NCBI RefSeq assembly: GCF_900091615.1
Contig: NZ_FMIA01000002.1
Coordinates: 4,960,001-5,024,000 of the forward strand
Direction: 5' to 3'
Origin: Micromonospora yangpuensis
Lineage (GTDB): Bacteria; Actinomycetota; Actinomycetes; Mycobacteriales; Micromonosporaceae
DNA: 64,000 nt
Notes under the pieces: model-generated
What the model saw: only the letters and a program-made list of their open reading frames with translations
Told to the model about the DNA's origin: nothing
Database searches by the model: none
Program-made: the position numbers and the translations under genes
Shown: positions 17,387 through 25,650 of the stretch, piece by piece
Layout of the letters: every line of letters starts with the position of its first letter
Numbering within the stretch: position 1 is the first letter of the stretch

Positions 17387-18750
17387 GCCGCGCTCGCGGA
17401 GAACTGGAAGACCGCGGCGTTGCGCCGGGTGGGTCGGTACCGCGGGATCTCGTCGTCGATGGGCATGGCCCGTAGGCTGCTGCCGGCGTAGCCGTGCGGG
17501 GTGAAGAAGACCCCCCAGGTCGCGGCGTACTCCTCGACCGCCCCGGTGGCCGGGTCGACCACCGGCTCGGCGCGACGGATCACCCGGCGCTGTACCAGGG
17601 CGCCGTCGGCGATGCCGGCGGCGAGCGCGGCTGCCCAGTCCTCGTCGCTGGTGTCCCAGCCCGGCACGATGCCGTCCGCCCGGAAGCTGCGCTGCTGCTT
17701 GATGATCAGGTCCGCGCGGTGTTCCCGGCAGTACCCGACCAGGTCCACGGTCTCGCCGTCGACCTCGGTCTCGGTGTCCAGCAGCAGCCTCGTCCAGGGC
17801 AGCACCCGGTCGATCAGCTCGGCCTCGTCGGTGCTGAACGCCGTCCGCAGGCGCGAGTCCGACATCAGGGTCAACGCCGCCTTGTTGTGGTAGAGCGAGC
17901 TGCGCAACGAGGTCCAGAGCACCACCCGGCCCTCGTCGTGGGCGTGGAAGACGCGCTCGGCGGCCTCGGCCACCCCCGGCTCGGTGACCATCTCGTTCTC
18001 GGTGAAGTGCCGCTGGATCAGGTCGATCCGCCGGCCGTGCAGGAACAGCCGCCCGGCGCGCTCGGTGATCTCACCGACGGTGCCCATGACCACCTGGAGG
18101 CCCTGCGCGGCCATCATCTCCACGTACGACTCGGCCTGCTCGACGTACGAGCCGAAGCCGGAGTCGGACTCGACCAGACCGATCACCGGGTCCGCTCCCC
18201 CGGTCACCCCCGCCGACGCCTCCCGGTACAGCTGGGCGATGTTCTCGCCCATGTGCACGTGGACCAGTCCGTGTTCGGCGGCGAACTCGGCGAACGCGTC
18301 GACCTTCAGCAGCATCCGGCCGATCTCGGAGTAGTCGATGCCGCCCTGCGCGCTGCCGACGTTGACCTCCAGCAGTCGCAGCGCCGTGCCGTCGTGGTAG
18401 GCGTCGGCCCGGCCGTACCTCGTCGGCCGGCCCGGGTACCGGGTGAGGATCGCGGCCCGCTGCCGCTCCATTCCCAGCGCGGCACAGTACGCCGCGACGT
18501 CACCGCCGAAGATCCGCTGGGGCACCGAGGTCAGCAGGTCGAAGAAGCCGGACAGGTCGACGCTGAACCGACCGATCACCTCGTCGGCGACGAACAGCGG
18601 GCGGGGCAGCAGGTGGCCGGTGTTCGCGGCCAGGAACGCCGGCCCGAACGGGGCCTTCGCGATCGCGTCGAGCAGTGCCCGGTCCCCGCCGAGACACCGT
18701 TCGAGGTAGGCGTCGGTGACCCGGTCGGTGGTGATGGTGGTGTCGGTCAT
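17383..18750 (-). CDS. Glutathionylspermidine-synthase-like ATP-dependent ligase, copy 1
   Basis: A 455-residue paralogue of the following gene. It shares VTDAYLERCLGGDRALLDAI, LLPRPLFV, RYGRADAYHDGTALRLLEVNVGSAQGG and VQRRVIRRAEPVVD. The loop that is glycine-rich in the partner (FGGTGIVAGW) reads FRADGIVPGW here, and PGAD becomes QQRS, so ATP handling may differ or be lost. Start ATG 18750 is set by AAGGAGG upstream and by the four-base overlap with the MFS gene; the frame itself is open far upstream. The role is inferred as forming an amide bond on a different substrate from copy 2, or forming a complex with it. Confidence 0.66.
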   Translation of the reverse strand: MTDTTITTDRVTDAYLERCLGGDRALLDAIAKAPFGPAFLAANTGHLLPRPLFVADEVIGRFSVDLSGFFDLLTSVPQRIFGGDVAAYCAALGMERQRAAILTRYPGRPTRYGRADAYHDGTALRLLEVNVGSAQGGIDYSEIGRMLLKVDAFAEFAAEHGLVHVHMGENIAQLYREASAGVTGGADPVIGLVESDSGFGSYVEQAESYVEMMAAQGLQVVMGTVGEITERAGRLFLHGRRIDLIQRHFTENEMVTEPGVAEAAERVFHAHDEGRVVLWTSLRSSLYHNKAALTLMSDSRLRTAFSTDEAELIDRVLPWTRLLLDTETEVDGETVDLVGYCREHRADLIIKQQRSFRADGIVPGWDTSDEDWAAALAAGIADGALVQRRVIRRAEPVVDPATGAVEEYAATWGVFFTPHGYAGSSLRAMPIDDEIPRYRPTRRNAAVFQFSASAA

Positions 18751-20045
18751 GGTCGGTCGTCCTCCTTGGTGACCGGCGCGCCCGGGTAGGCGCTGTCGAA
18801 ACTCGTCATGGAGCGCAGCGGGGAGAACACGATGGGCAGCCAGGCGACCGCCAGCCCGACCGCGGCGATCCACAGCACGGGCCGGACGCCCAGGAGGGTG
18901 GCCAGCAGGCCGGCCAGCGCGGCGGCGACCGCCTCCATCCCGTTCATGACGAACCGCATGGTGGCGTTCATCCGGCTCAGCAGGTGGTCCGGGGTGACCC
19001 GCTGGCGGAAGCTGACCAGCACCACGTTGTTGTGCCCGACCCGGAAGATGATCACCGACCAGGCCGCGGAGGCCACCCACTGCCAGGGACCGACGTCCAT
19101 CATCGGCACCAGGAAGCCGAACGGGATCCCGACCAGGCCCAGGATCCACAGTGACTGGCCGGCCCCGAGCCACCTGCAGACCCAGGTGGCGGTGGAGACG
19201 CCGAGCAGCACGCCGAGCCCGCCGAAGGTGAAGAACACCCCGACCGCGCCGCCGCCGAGCCCGAGTTCCCGGACCAGCACCAGCGGCACCGCGACGATCG
19301 CGAAGGTCAGGAACAGGTTGGTCAACGCGCCGGCGACGACGATGGGGCGTAGCAGCGGATGACCCCAGACGAACCGGATGCCCTCCCGGATGTCCGGGAT
19401 CAGGCGGGCGTTCTCCGGCCGCTCCGGCCGCGGCTCACGGTGCCGGACGCCGCCGAGGAACAGCGCGGACCAGGCGAAGGTGACCGCGTCGATCAGGATG
19501 GCGATCGGCGCGGAGAGGAACTGCACGATGTATCCGGCCAGGCTCGGGCCGACCAGCGTGCTCGTCGCCTCCACGCTGCTCAGCCGGGAGTTGGCCGCCA
19601 GCAGGTCCCGACGGCCGACCAGCAACGGCAGGTAGCTGCGGGAGGCGACGTCGAAGAAGACGTCACCGACCCCGGTCAGCAGCGTCACCAGGTAGAGCTG
19701 TTCGATGGTCAGCACGTCCAGCGCCCAGGCCAGCGGGATCGAGCCGAGCAGCAGCGCCCGGCCGAGATCCGCCGAGACCATCACCCACCGCTTGCGGGTC
19801 CGGTCCAGCAACGCGCCGGCCGGCAGGCCGACGGTCAGGAAGGCGACGAACTTGAGCATCCAGAGCATCCCGACCTGAGCCGCCGAGGCGTCCAGGACGA
19901 TCACCGCGACCAGCGGCAGGGCCACGAAGGTGATCTCCGAGCCGACGTGGCTGAACGTCGCCGCCGCGAACAGCCGGCGGAATCCCTGGTTGCCCCACAG
20001 GTCGCCGGACTTCTCCTGCTCGCCGGGGGTCTTGGTCACCGTCAT
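18747..20045 (-). CDS. MFS exporter
   Basis: A major-facilitator membrane protein of 432 residues with about 10-12 hydrophobic segments in two halves and a central basic loop near GVRHREPRPERPENARL. The A-motif-like loop GALLDRTRKRW follows the second segment. It resembles small-molecule efflux proteins of the EntS/TetV type. ATG 20045 is chosen because it overlaps the upstream ATP-grasp stop as ATGA; a GTG at 20057 is also in frame. Its place in the middle of the 16-gene operon makes it the likely exporter and self-protection protein for the pathway product. Confidence 0.85.
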   Translation of the reverse strand: MTVTKTPGEQEKSGDLWGNQGFRRLFAAATFSHVGSEITFVALPLVAVIVLDASAAQVGMLWMLKFVAFLTVGLPAGALLDRTRKRWVMVSADLGRALLLGSIPLAWALDVLTIEQLYLVTLLTGVGDVFFDVASRSYLPLLVGRRDLLAANSRLSSVEATSTLVGPSLAGYIVQFLSAPIAILIDAVTFAWSALFLGGVRHREPRPERPENARLIPDIREGIRFVWGHPLLRPIVVAGALTNLFLTFAIVAVPLVLVRELGLGGGAVGVFFTFGGLGVLLGVSTATWVCRWLGAGQSLWILGLVGIPFGFLVPMMDVGPWQWVASAAWSVIIFRVGHNNVVLVSFRQRVTPDHLLSRMNATMRFVMNGMEAVAAALAGLLATLLGVRPVLWIAAVGLAVAWLPIVFSPLRSMTSFDSAYPGAPVTKEDDRP

Positions 20046-21298
20046 GAGACGTGCCACCGCACCGTGTCCAGCGCCTGCTCGCAGCGCCGCACGGCCTGGG
20101 CCGCGTCGGCACCGGAGGCGACGACCAGGCCCATCCGGATGTCCCAGCCGGTCCGGATCTCCACCACCGGGTCACCGACGTCGAGCGGCAGCAGCACCCC
20201 GATCTCCGCCTCGGCCAACTCCTCGAACAGGCCGGGGAAGCCGAAGGCCGGCGTACCCGGTGGCACCCGGCGCACCGCGGCACCGAGCCGGGCCAGCTCG
20301 TCGAGGCCCTCGATCGCGGTGACCACCCCGGGCGGCGGGGCGAACACCCGCAGGGCGGCACCGCCACGCACCGTGGGCGGTCGGGCGGGAAACTCGGTGA
20401 GCCCCAACGGCGCGCCAAGGAACAGCCGGTTGACGTCGATGCCGTAGGCCCGGCGAACCACCTCCGGGATGCCGAGGCCGGCCATCCGGTTGTGCGTCTC
20501 CATCAGCCGGGGACCGGCTTCGGTGATCACGTACTCGGTGTGGGAGGGCCCGTCGGTCACGCCGATCGCGTCGAGCAGCCGTACGGTCAGCTCGCGCATG
20601 GCCGCCTCGTGCGGGCCGACCACCCGCGGTGGCGCGGTGATGCCCACCTCCACCAGATGGTCGTTGATCGTCTCGTCGGTCAGCCCGAGGGTCAGGTGCC
20701 GGCCGTCGACCGAGAACGCCTCGACCGTGGCCAGCGGGCCGGTCAGGTACTCCTCCGCGACGGCCTCGCGGTAGCCCGCCGCCGCCATCGCCTTCCACGC
20801 CAGTTCCGCCTCTGCCGCGCCGTCGACGATGTGCACGTCGGCGCTGCCCGAGCCGTCCACCGGCTTGAGCACGACGCGGCCGGCCAGCAGGCTGGCGAAC
20901 TCGGCGGCGTCCCGGCCGCCGCGCACCAGCCGGGCCCGTACCGGGTCGATGCCCTGCTCGGCCAGGAGACGCCGGACGGCGGCCTTGTTCTTGACGGTAC
21001 GGGCCGCCCGTACCGGCGTGTGCGGGACGCCGAGGGCCTCGGCCACCTCCGCGGCGGGCACGGTGCCCAGGTCGGTGGTGCAGAGCACCCGGTCGAAGGG
21101 GCGGGCCCGGTGCAACGGGGCCAGCACCTCGACGATGGCCGCGCTGTCGGTCGTCGGGGCGTGCACGATGCGCTCGCAGAGCGCGGCGAACTCCGGCTCG
21201 TACCGGCCCTCCTCGTGCACCAGCACGACGTCGACGTCCAACTCCCGTGCGTACTTGACCGCGTGCAGACGCCCGCCGATCACGGCTACCCGGGGCAT
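20042..21298 (-). CDS. ATP-grasp carboxylate-amine ligase (second of two)
   Basis: A 418-residue ATP-grasp protein. The fold order is visible: an N-terminal alpha/beta domain (RVAVIGGRLHAVKYARELDVDVV), a central region with RVVLKPVDGSGSADVHIV (ATP-binding lysine and glycine loop) and EEYLTGPLATVEAFSVDG, and the metal-binding end of the grasp domain HTEYVITEAGPRLMETHNRMAG. A C-terminal domain with GWDIRMGLVVASG follows, as in carbamoyl-phosphate-synthase-like ligases. ATG 21298 has AAGGGAG six bases upstream. Such enzymes activate an acid as acyl phosphate and join it to an amine. Its substrates are unknown; it follows another ATP-grasp gene by 29 bases. Confidence 0.85.
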   Translation of the reverse strand: MPRVAVIGGRLHAVKYARELDVDVVLVHEEGRYEPEFAALCERIVHAPTTDSAAIVEVLAPLHRARPFDRVLCTTDLGTVPAAEVAEALGVPHTPVRAARTVKNKAAVRRLLAEQGIDPVRARLVRGGRDAAEFASLLAGRVVLKPVDGSGSADVHIVDGAAEAELAWKAMAAAGYREAVAEEYLTGPLATVEAFSVDGRHLTLGLTDETINDHLVEVGITAPPRVVGPHEAAMRELTVRLLDAIGVTDGPSHTEYVITEAGPRLMETHNRMAGLGIPEVVRRAYGIDVNRLFLGAPLGLTEFPARPPTVRGGAALRVFAPPPGVVTAIEGLDELARLGAAVRRVPPGTPAFGFPGLFEELAEAEIGVLLPLDVGDPVVEIRTGWDIRMGLVVASGADAAQAVRRCEQALDTVRWHVS

Positions 21299-21327
21299 GT
21301 GGTGCTCCCTTCTCTCGACGGTGCTCC

Positions 21328-22581
21328 TCACGCCGGCTCGGTCTCCAGGCGGACCATGCGGGTCAGCTCGTGGAACGTGGCGTCCAGGTCGTCGACCGAC
21401 GGCGCGACGAAGATCAGGTGACCGTGTCCCTGGAAGGTCCTCGGCGGCACCGCCAGCAGGTCACCGGGTGCCCGGTAGATGTCGATCTCGGCGACCCGCT
21501 CGTCGGCGCGCGCCTCGTCGATGCCGTGCGCCGCGACCAGCCGCCCGGGCCGGGCCGGGAAGATGTTCCAGAAGCCGACCGCCGTCGGCCGCTCGCGCGG
21601 GGCGATCACCGGGGTCCGGCCGGTGGCCAGGTCCAGGGCCGCCGCCACCAGGTCGACACCGGTGCTCAGCAGCACCGACCGGCAGATGGGCCCACCGCCC
21701 AGCCGGGCCGCGGCCTCCAGCAGCACCGGTTCGACGCCGTCGCGGAGGCGGAACTCGACGTGGCTGCCCCCGACGGTGATGCCGAGCGCGGCGTGCACCT
21801 CGGCCGCCGCCCGCCCGGCGGCCTCGGCCACCTCCGCCGGCAGTCTGGTCGGCGTGCAGGCGTAGACCTCCTCGAAGGTCGGCCCGGTCGGCAGCGGCTT
21901 GTCGTGGATGGCCACCGGGTGGGTGACGCCGTCGACCACCAGCGACTCCACACTGATCTCGGGGCCGGGCACGAACTCCTCCAGCAGCAACGCGCCATCG
22001 TGTTCCCGTTCGGACCGCTCACGCAGGGGGTCCTTGCTGAACCCGGCCCACGCGCCGGCCCGGAACGCGTCGAAGTGGGCGGTCAGCTCGGTCCGGTCGG
22101 CGACGCTGCGCACGAACATGCTGCCGGTGCCCAGGACCGGCTTGAGCACGAGCGGGAAGCCCACGTGGTCGGCCACGGCGAGGGCCTCGGCCACGGTCCG
22201 GGCGAGGCCGAAGCGGGGCTGCGCGACGCCGGCCGCGGCGGCGGCCTGCCGCATCCGGAACTTGTCCCGGGCCAGCTGGGCGGTGCGTTCGCCGACCCAG
22301 GACAGGTCGAACTCGTGCGCGACCCGGGCCACCGCGGGCACCAGCGCCTCCGCGAAGGTGACCACGCCGGAGACCGGCGCGCTCTCCGCCTTCACCGCGG
22401 CGAGCACCTCGTCGACGTCACCGACGTCCACCGGTACCACCCGGTCGGCGAAGTCCGTCTCCCAGCTGGCGTCCGTCATCAGCAGCACCAGCTCCTCCCC
22501 GTGCTCCGTGGCGTACCGCCGGGCCCGTTCCAGGTGCCGCCGGCGGCTCAGGTTGGTCTTGTGGACGACGACGATGCTCAT
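21328..22581 (-). CDS. ATP-grasp carboxylate-amine ligase (first of two)
   Basis: A 417-residue ATP-grasp ligase. Key regions are ARDKFRMRQAAAAAGV, FPLVLKPVLGTGSMFVRSV (ATP lysine and loop), LLLEEFVPGPEISVESLVVDG and the catalytic segment HVEFRLRDGVEPVLLEAAARLGGG. It is clearly related in architecture to the next gene, but the two proteins are not close copies. The start ATG is preceded by CCGGAGG. It lies 23 bases after the class III aminotransferase gene. An amide or peptide bond between an amino compound from the aminotransferase step and a carboxylic acid is the simplest reading, but is inferred. Confidence 0.86.
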   Translation of the reverse strand: MSIVVVHKTNLSRRRHLERARRYATEHGEELVLLMTDASWETDFADRVVPVDVGDVDEVLAAVKAESAPVSGVVTFAEALVPAVARVAHEFDLSWVGERTAQLARDKFRMRQAAAAAGVAQPRFGLARTVAEALAVADHVGFPLVLKPVLGTGSMFVRSVADRTELTAHFDAFRAGAWAGFSKDPLRERSEREHDGALLLEEFVPGPEISVESLVVDGVTHPVAIHDKPLPTGPTFEEVYACTPTRLPAEVAEAAGRAAAEVHAALGITVGGSHVEFRLRDGVEPVLLEAAARLGGGPICRSVLLSTGVDLVAAALDLATGRTPVIAPRERPTAVGFWNIFPARPGRLVAAHGIDEARADERVAEIDIYRAPGDLLAVPPRTFQGHGHLIFVAPSVDDLDATFHELTRMVRLETEPA

Positions 22582-22604
22582 GGGTTCCTCCGGGGCTCAG
22601 GTGG

Positions 22605-23897
22605 TCATCCGGTGAGGGCGGCGCCGACCTCGGCCACCCCGGCGCGCAGGTCGTCCTCGTCGATGACCAGGGGTGGGAACAGGTGGACCCGGTTGGCGGC
22701 GACGAACGGCCACACGCCACGCGCCCGGCAGGCCCGTAGGATCTCGACCATCCGCGGGTGCGGCCGGCCCGGTGCGTCGTAGGGCACCAGCGGCTCCCGG
22801 GTGGCCCGGTCCGCCACCAGCTCGATCGCCCAGGCCAGGCCGGTGCCACGGACCTCACCGACCACCGGCAGCCGGGCGGCGAGGTCGTCCAGCAGCGGCC
22901 GGACCACGGTCGCCCCGAGCCGCGCGGCCCGCTCGATGAGCCCCTCGTCGCGCAGGACGCCGATCGAGGCCACGATCGAGGCACACGCCAGCGGGTGCCC
23001 GGAGTAGGTCAACCCGCCCGGGTACGGCCGTTCGGCGAAGTGGTCGGCCACCCGTTCGCCGACCACGACGCCGCCGACCGGGACGTACCCGGAGTTGACG
23101 CCCTTGGCGAAGGTCGTCAGGTCCGGACGGACCTGCCACAGGTCGCTGGCGAACCAGGCCCCGCAGCGGCCGAAGCCGGTCATCACCTCGTCGGCGATCA
23201 GCAGGATGCCGTGCTCGTCGCAGAGCGCACGGACCCCGGCCAGGTAGCCGTCCGGCGGGACCAGGACGCCGTTGCTGCCGACCACCGGTTCGACGATGAC
23301 CGCCGCGATGCTCGCCGGCCCCTCGTACGCCACCAGCCGGCGCAGGTGGTCCAGGGCCCGGTCGCGCTCCTCGGCGTCGGTGCTGGCGTGGAAGTCGGAG
23401 CGGTACCGGTACGGTCCGGAGAAGCGGACGGTACCGGCCCCGGTCGTCGGCAGCGGCCAACGCCGGGGGTCGCCGGTCACGCCCATCGCCCCCTCGGTGG
23501 CCCCGTGGTACGACCGGTGCGCGGCCAGGATCTTCGGCCGGCCGGTGGCCACCCGGGCCATCCGCAACGCGTGCTCGACGGCCTCGGCACCGCCGGTGGT
23601 GAACAGCACGGACCGGCTGCCGGCCGGGGCGACCTCCAGGATCAGCCGGGCCGCCTCGTCGCGCACCTCGGCGCGGAAGGACGGGGCGAGCGTGCAGAGC
23701 CGCCCGGCCTGCTCGCGGATCGCGGCGACGACCGCCGGGTGCTGGTGTCCCAGGTTCAGGTTGCCGAGCTGGGAGTGCAGGTCCAGCCACCGCTCGCCGG
23801 CCTGGTTCCAGAACCAGGCGCCGGCGCCGCCGGCCACCGTCTCCTGTGCCACCTTCGCCTGCGCCGACCAGGGGTGGAAGACCGGGTCAGACACCAT
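22605..23897 (-). CDS. Class III PLP aminotransferase (omega-aminotransferase type)
   Basis: A 430-residue fold-type I aminotransferase that makes or removes a terminal amine. It shows SVLFTTGGAEAVEHALRMA, SYHGATEGAMG, the cofactor aspartate motif LLIADEVMTGFGRCG (about 232-246) and the PLP lysine in TTFAKGVNSGYVPVGG at about residue 265. Its start lies 11 bases inside the aldehyde dehydrogenase gene, so the two are likely co-translated. The pair aldehyde dehydrogenase plus omega-aminotransferase suggests amine-aldehyde-acyl interconversion. Similar pairs occur in taurine metabolism, but the same chemistry would also fit making an amine from an acyl-CoA. Confidence 0.9.
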   Translation of the reverse strand: MVSDPVFHPWSAQAKVAQETVAGGAGAWFWNQAGERWLDLHSQLGNLNLGHQHPAVVAAIREQAGRLCTLAPSFRAEVRDEAARLILEVAPAGSRSVLFTTGGAEAVEHALRMARVATGRPKILAAHRSYHGATEGAMGVTGDPRRWPLPTTGAGTVRFSGPYRYRSDFHASTDAEERDRALDHLRRLVAYEGPASIAAVIVEPVVGSNGVLVPPDGYLAGVRALCDEHGILLIADEVMTGFGRCGAWFASDLWQVRPDLTTFAKGVNSGYVPVGGVVVGERVADHFAERPYPGGLTYSGHPLACASIVASIGVLRDEGLIERAARLGATVVRPLLDDLAARLPVVGEVRGTGLAWAIELVADRATREPLVPYDAPGRPHPRMVEILRACRARGVWPFVAANRVHLFPPLVIDEDDLRAGVAEVGAALTG

Positions 23898-25278
23898 GAC
23901 GATCCCAGTACGCGCCGAAGATGGCGTTCTCGTCGGGCAGCCGCTCGCGGACCGGCCGGGAGATCGTGGTGCGGTTCATGAAGTGCCGCCAGGTGACGTT
24001 CTCCGACTGGGTGCTGCCGCCCCAACTGCCGCTGGCCAGGATCGAGGTGAACGGCAGTCCGTTGTCGAAGTTGCCGCTGTTGCCCGCGCCGGTGGACTGG
24101 TTGACCAGCACCCGCGCCACGCCGATCCGCTCGGCCAGGAGGCCGACCCGGTCGGTGCGGCCGGTGTGGATGCCGCAGCTGTGCCCGCTGCCGCAGTGCC
24201 GGATGACGGCGTCGACGGTGTCGACCGCCTCGGTGAAGGAGTCGTAGGCGACCATCGTCACCACCGGTGAGAGCTTCTCGCCGAAGAGCGGATCGGTCAC
24301 GTCGACCCGGTCGAAGGGGACGATCAGCCCGGTGGTCTTGGCCGGGTCGGCCAGCTCGATGCCGGCACGGGCGGCCAGCGCCGCGGCGGGACGGCCGATC
24401 GCCGCCCGGTCGAGTTGTCTGCCGTCCGGCCACATCACCCGGCGCAGCCGGGCCGTCTCGCCGGGGTCGCAGGTGTGCATCCCGAGCGCGCGCAGCCTGT
24501 TCTCGAACTCCGTCACGACCTGCCGGGACACCAGCAGGTTGCTCTCCGAGGAGCAGGACGTGCCGTTGTTGTAGCTCGCCCCGGCACCGATCTTCTCGGC
24601 GGCGAGGTCGAGGTCGGCTGTCTCGTCGACCACCACCGTCGGGTTGCCGACGCCGGCGCCGATGGCCGGCGTACCGCTGAGGTAGGCCCGCCGGACCGTG
24701 CTGGCTCCGCCGGAGGCCACCACGAAGTCCGCGGCCCGCATGATCTCCTCGGCCGTCCGCCGGGTGGCGGGCCCGGCCCGCTGGATCAGGTCCGGCAGGG
24801 CCCCCACCTCACGCAACGCCGCCCGCATCAGCTCGATGGTGAAGTCGACGGCCGCCTGGGCCGACGGGTTCGGGCTGCAGATCACGGCGTTGCGGGTCTT
24901 CAGCAGTTGCAGGCCGGTGCAGGCGACCGCGGAGCACGGCGCGGTCGCCGGGGTTATCAGCGCCACCACGCCCAACGGCTTGGCCAGCGTGCGCAGTCCG
25001 AGTTCCGGGTGCTCCTCCAGCACCCCGACGGTGGTCGCGCCCTGCATGTCGCGCAGCGTGCCGAGCACCCGCTTGCGGTGCAGCGCGTACAGGTGTTCGG
25101 GGTCGCCCAGCCCGGTGTGCTGGTGGGCCATCGCCGCCATCGTGCGGGCGTTGTCCTCGCGGTAGCAGGACCATCCGACGGCCGCGACCAGTTCGTCGAC
25201 CCGGTGCTGCGGCCACGAGGCGAACTCGTCCTGAGCTCGACGGGCGCGGTCCAGAACCCCTTCGACACCGGTCTGCAC
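23887..25278 (-). CDS. Acylating aldehyde dehydrogenase (AdhE/EutE/SauS type)
   Basis: The 463 residues match CoA-acylating aldehyde dehydrogenases. The gene has AKPLGVVALITPATAPCS, NAVICSPNPSAQAAV, GNPTVVVDETADLDLAAEKI and the catalytic cysteine at about residue 242 in NNGTSCSSESNLLV. The C-terminal part GNSGNFDNGLPFTSILASGSWGGSTQSENVTW resembles the AdhE N-half and sulfoacetaldehyde dehydrogenases. The GTG start at 25278 has AGGAG eight bases upstream. It is the first gene of the 16-gene operon. The enzyme could run as acyl-CoA to aldehyde, feeding the class III aminotransferase, or in reverse. The substrate is not known. Confidence 0.87.
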   Translation of the reverse strand: MQTGVEGVLDRARRAQDEFASWPQHRVDELVAAVGWSCYREDNARTMAAMAHQHTGLGDPEHLYALHRKRVLGTLRDMQGATTVGVLEEHPELGLRTLAKPLGVVALITPATAPCSAVACTGLQLLKTRNAVICSPNPSAQAAVDFTIELMRAALREVGALPDLIQRAGPATRRTAEEIMRAADFVVASGGASTVRRAYLSGTPAIGAGVGNPTVVVDETADLDLAAEKIGAGASYNNGTSCSSESNLLVSRQVVTEFENRLRALGMHTCDPGETARLRRVMWPDGRQLDRAAIGRPAAALAARAGIELADPAKTTGLIVPFDRVDVTDPLFGEKLSPVVTMVAYDSFTEAVDTVDAVIRHCGSGHSCGIHTGRTDRVGLLAERIGVARVLVNQSTGAGNSGNFDNGLPFTSILASGSWGGSTQSENVTWRHFMNRTTISRPVRERLPDENAIFGAYWDRHGV

Positions 25279-25650
25279 AGATGGTCTCCTTCGATGCGCC
25301 GGGCGGCCGAACTCGCATGTTCACAGCCATCCGGAACCGCTACCTCATCGCGGACAACAGTTTGCCGGATGCCGGGTGAATGGGGCTCTGAAAAAGGCTG
25401 CGGGGTACCGTTAAGCGTCACTTCACAGATCCGAAACGACCTCGAAGTGCAGTTATGCCGAGACGGGAATCCGTTAAAAAAGTCTCGACATAGCCCCATT
25501 TGGATCGCCGCGATCGCCACCCGAAAGCCGCAGAGCGGGCCATAAAGCAACACTGAACAATATTGTCCACAAACTTTTAGGAGTTCCCGGGGCCGGATTA
25601 GGGCAGGATGACGACAAAGCCCGTTCCGGATCGCTCAAGGGGTTCCCTGG
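25279..25650. promoter_or_regulatory. Divergent promoter region with nested inverted repeats
   Basis: This gene-free stretch separates the 16-gene operon from the divergent aldo/keto reductase and is visibly AT-richer than its surroundings. AATGGGGCT at 25379-25387 is repeated in inverted form as AGCCCCATT at 25492-25500. Inside that pair, CGAGAC (25459-25464) pairs with GTCTCG (25482-25487), and the arms extend to nine positions with one mismatch around a loop rich in A. These could be operators for a regulator such as the nearby LysR protein, or RNA hairpins in the leader. No precise promoter boxes can be assigned. Confidence 0.55.
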
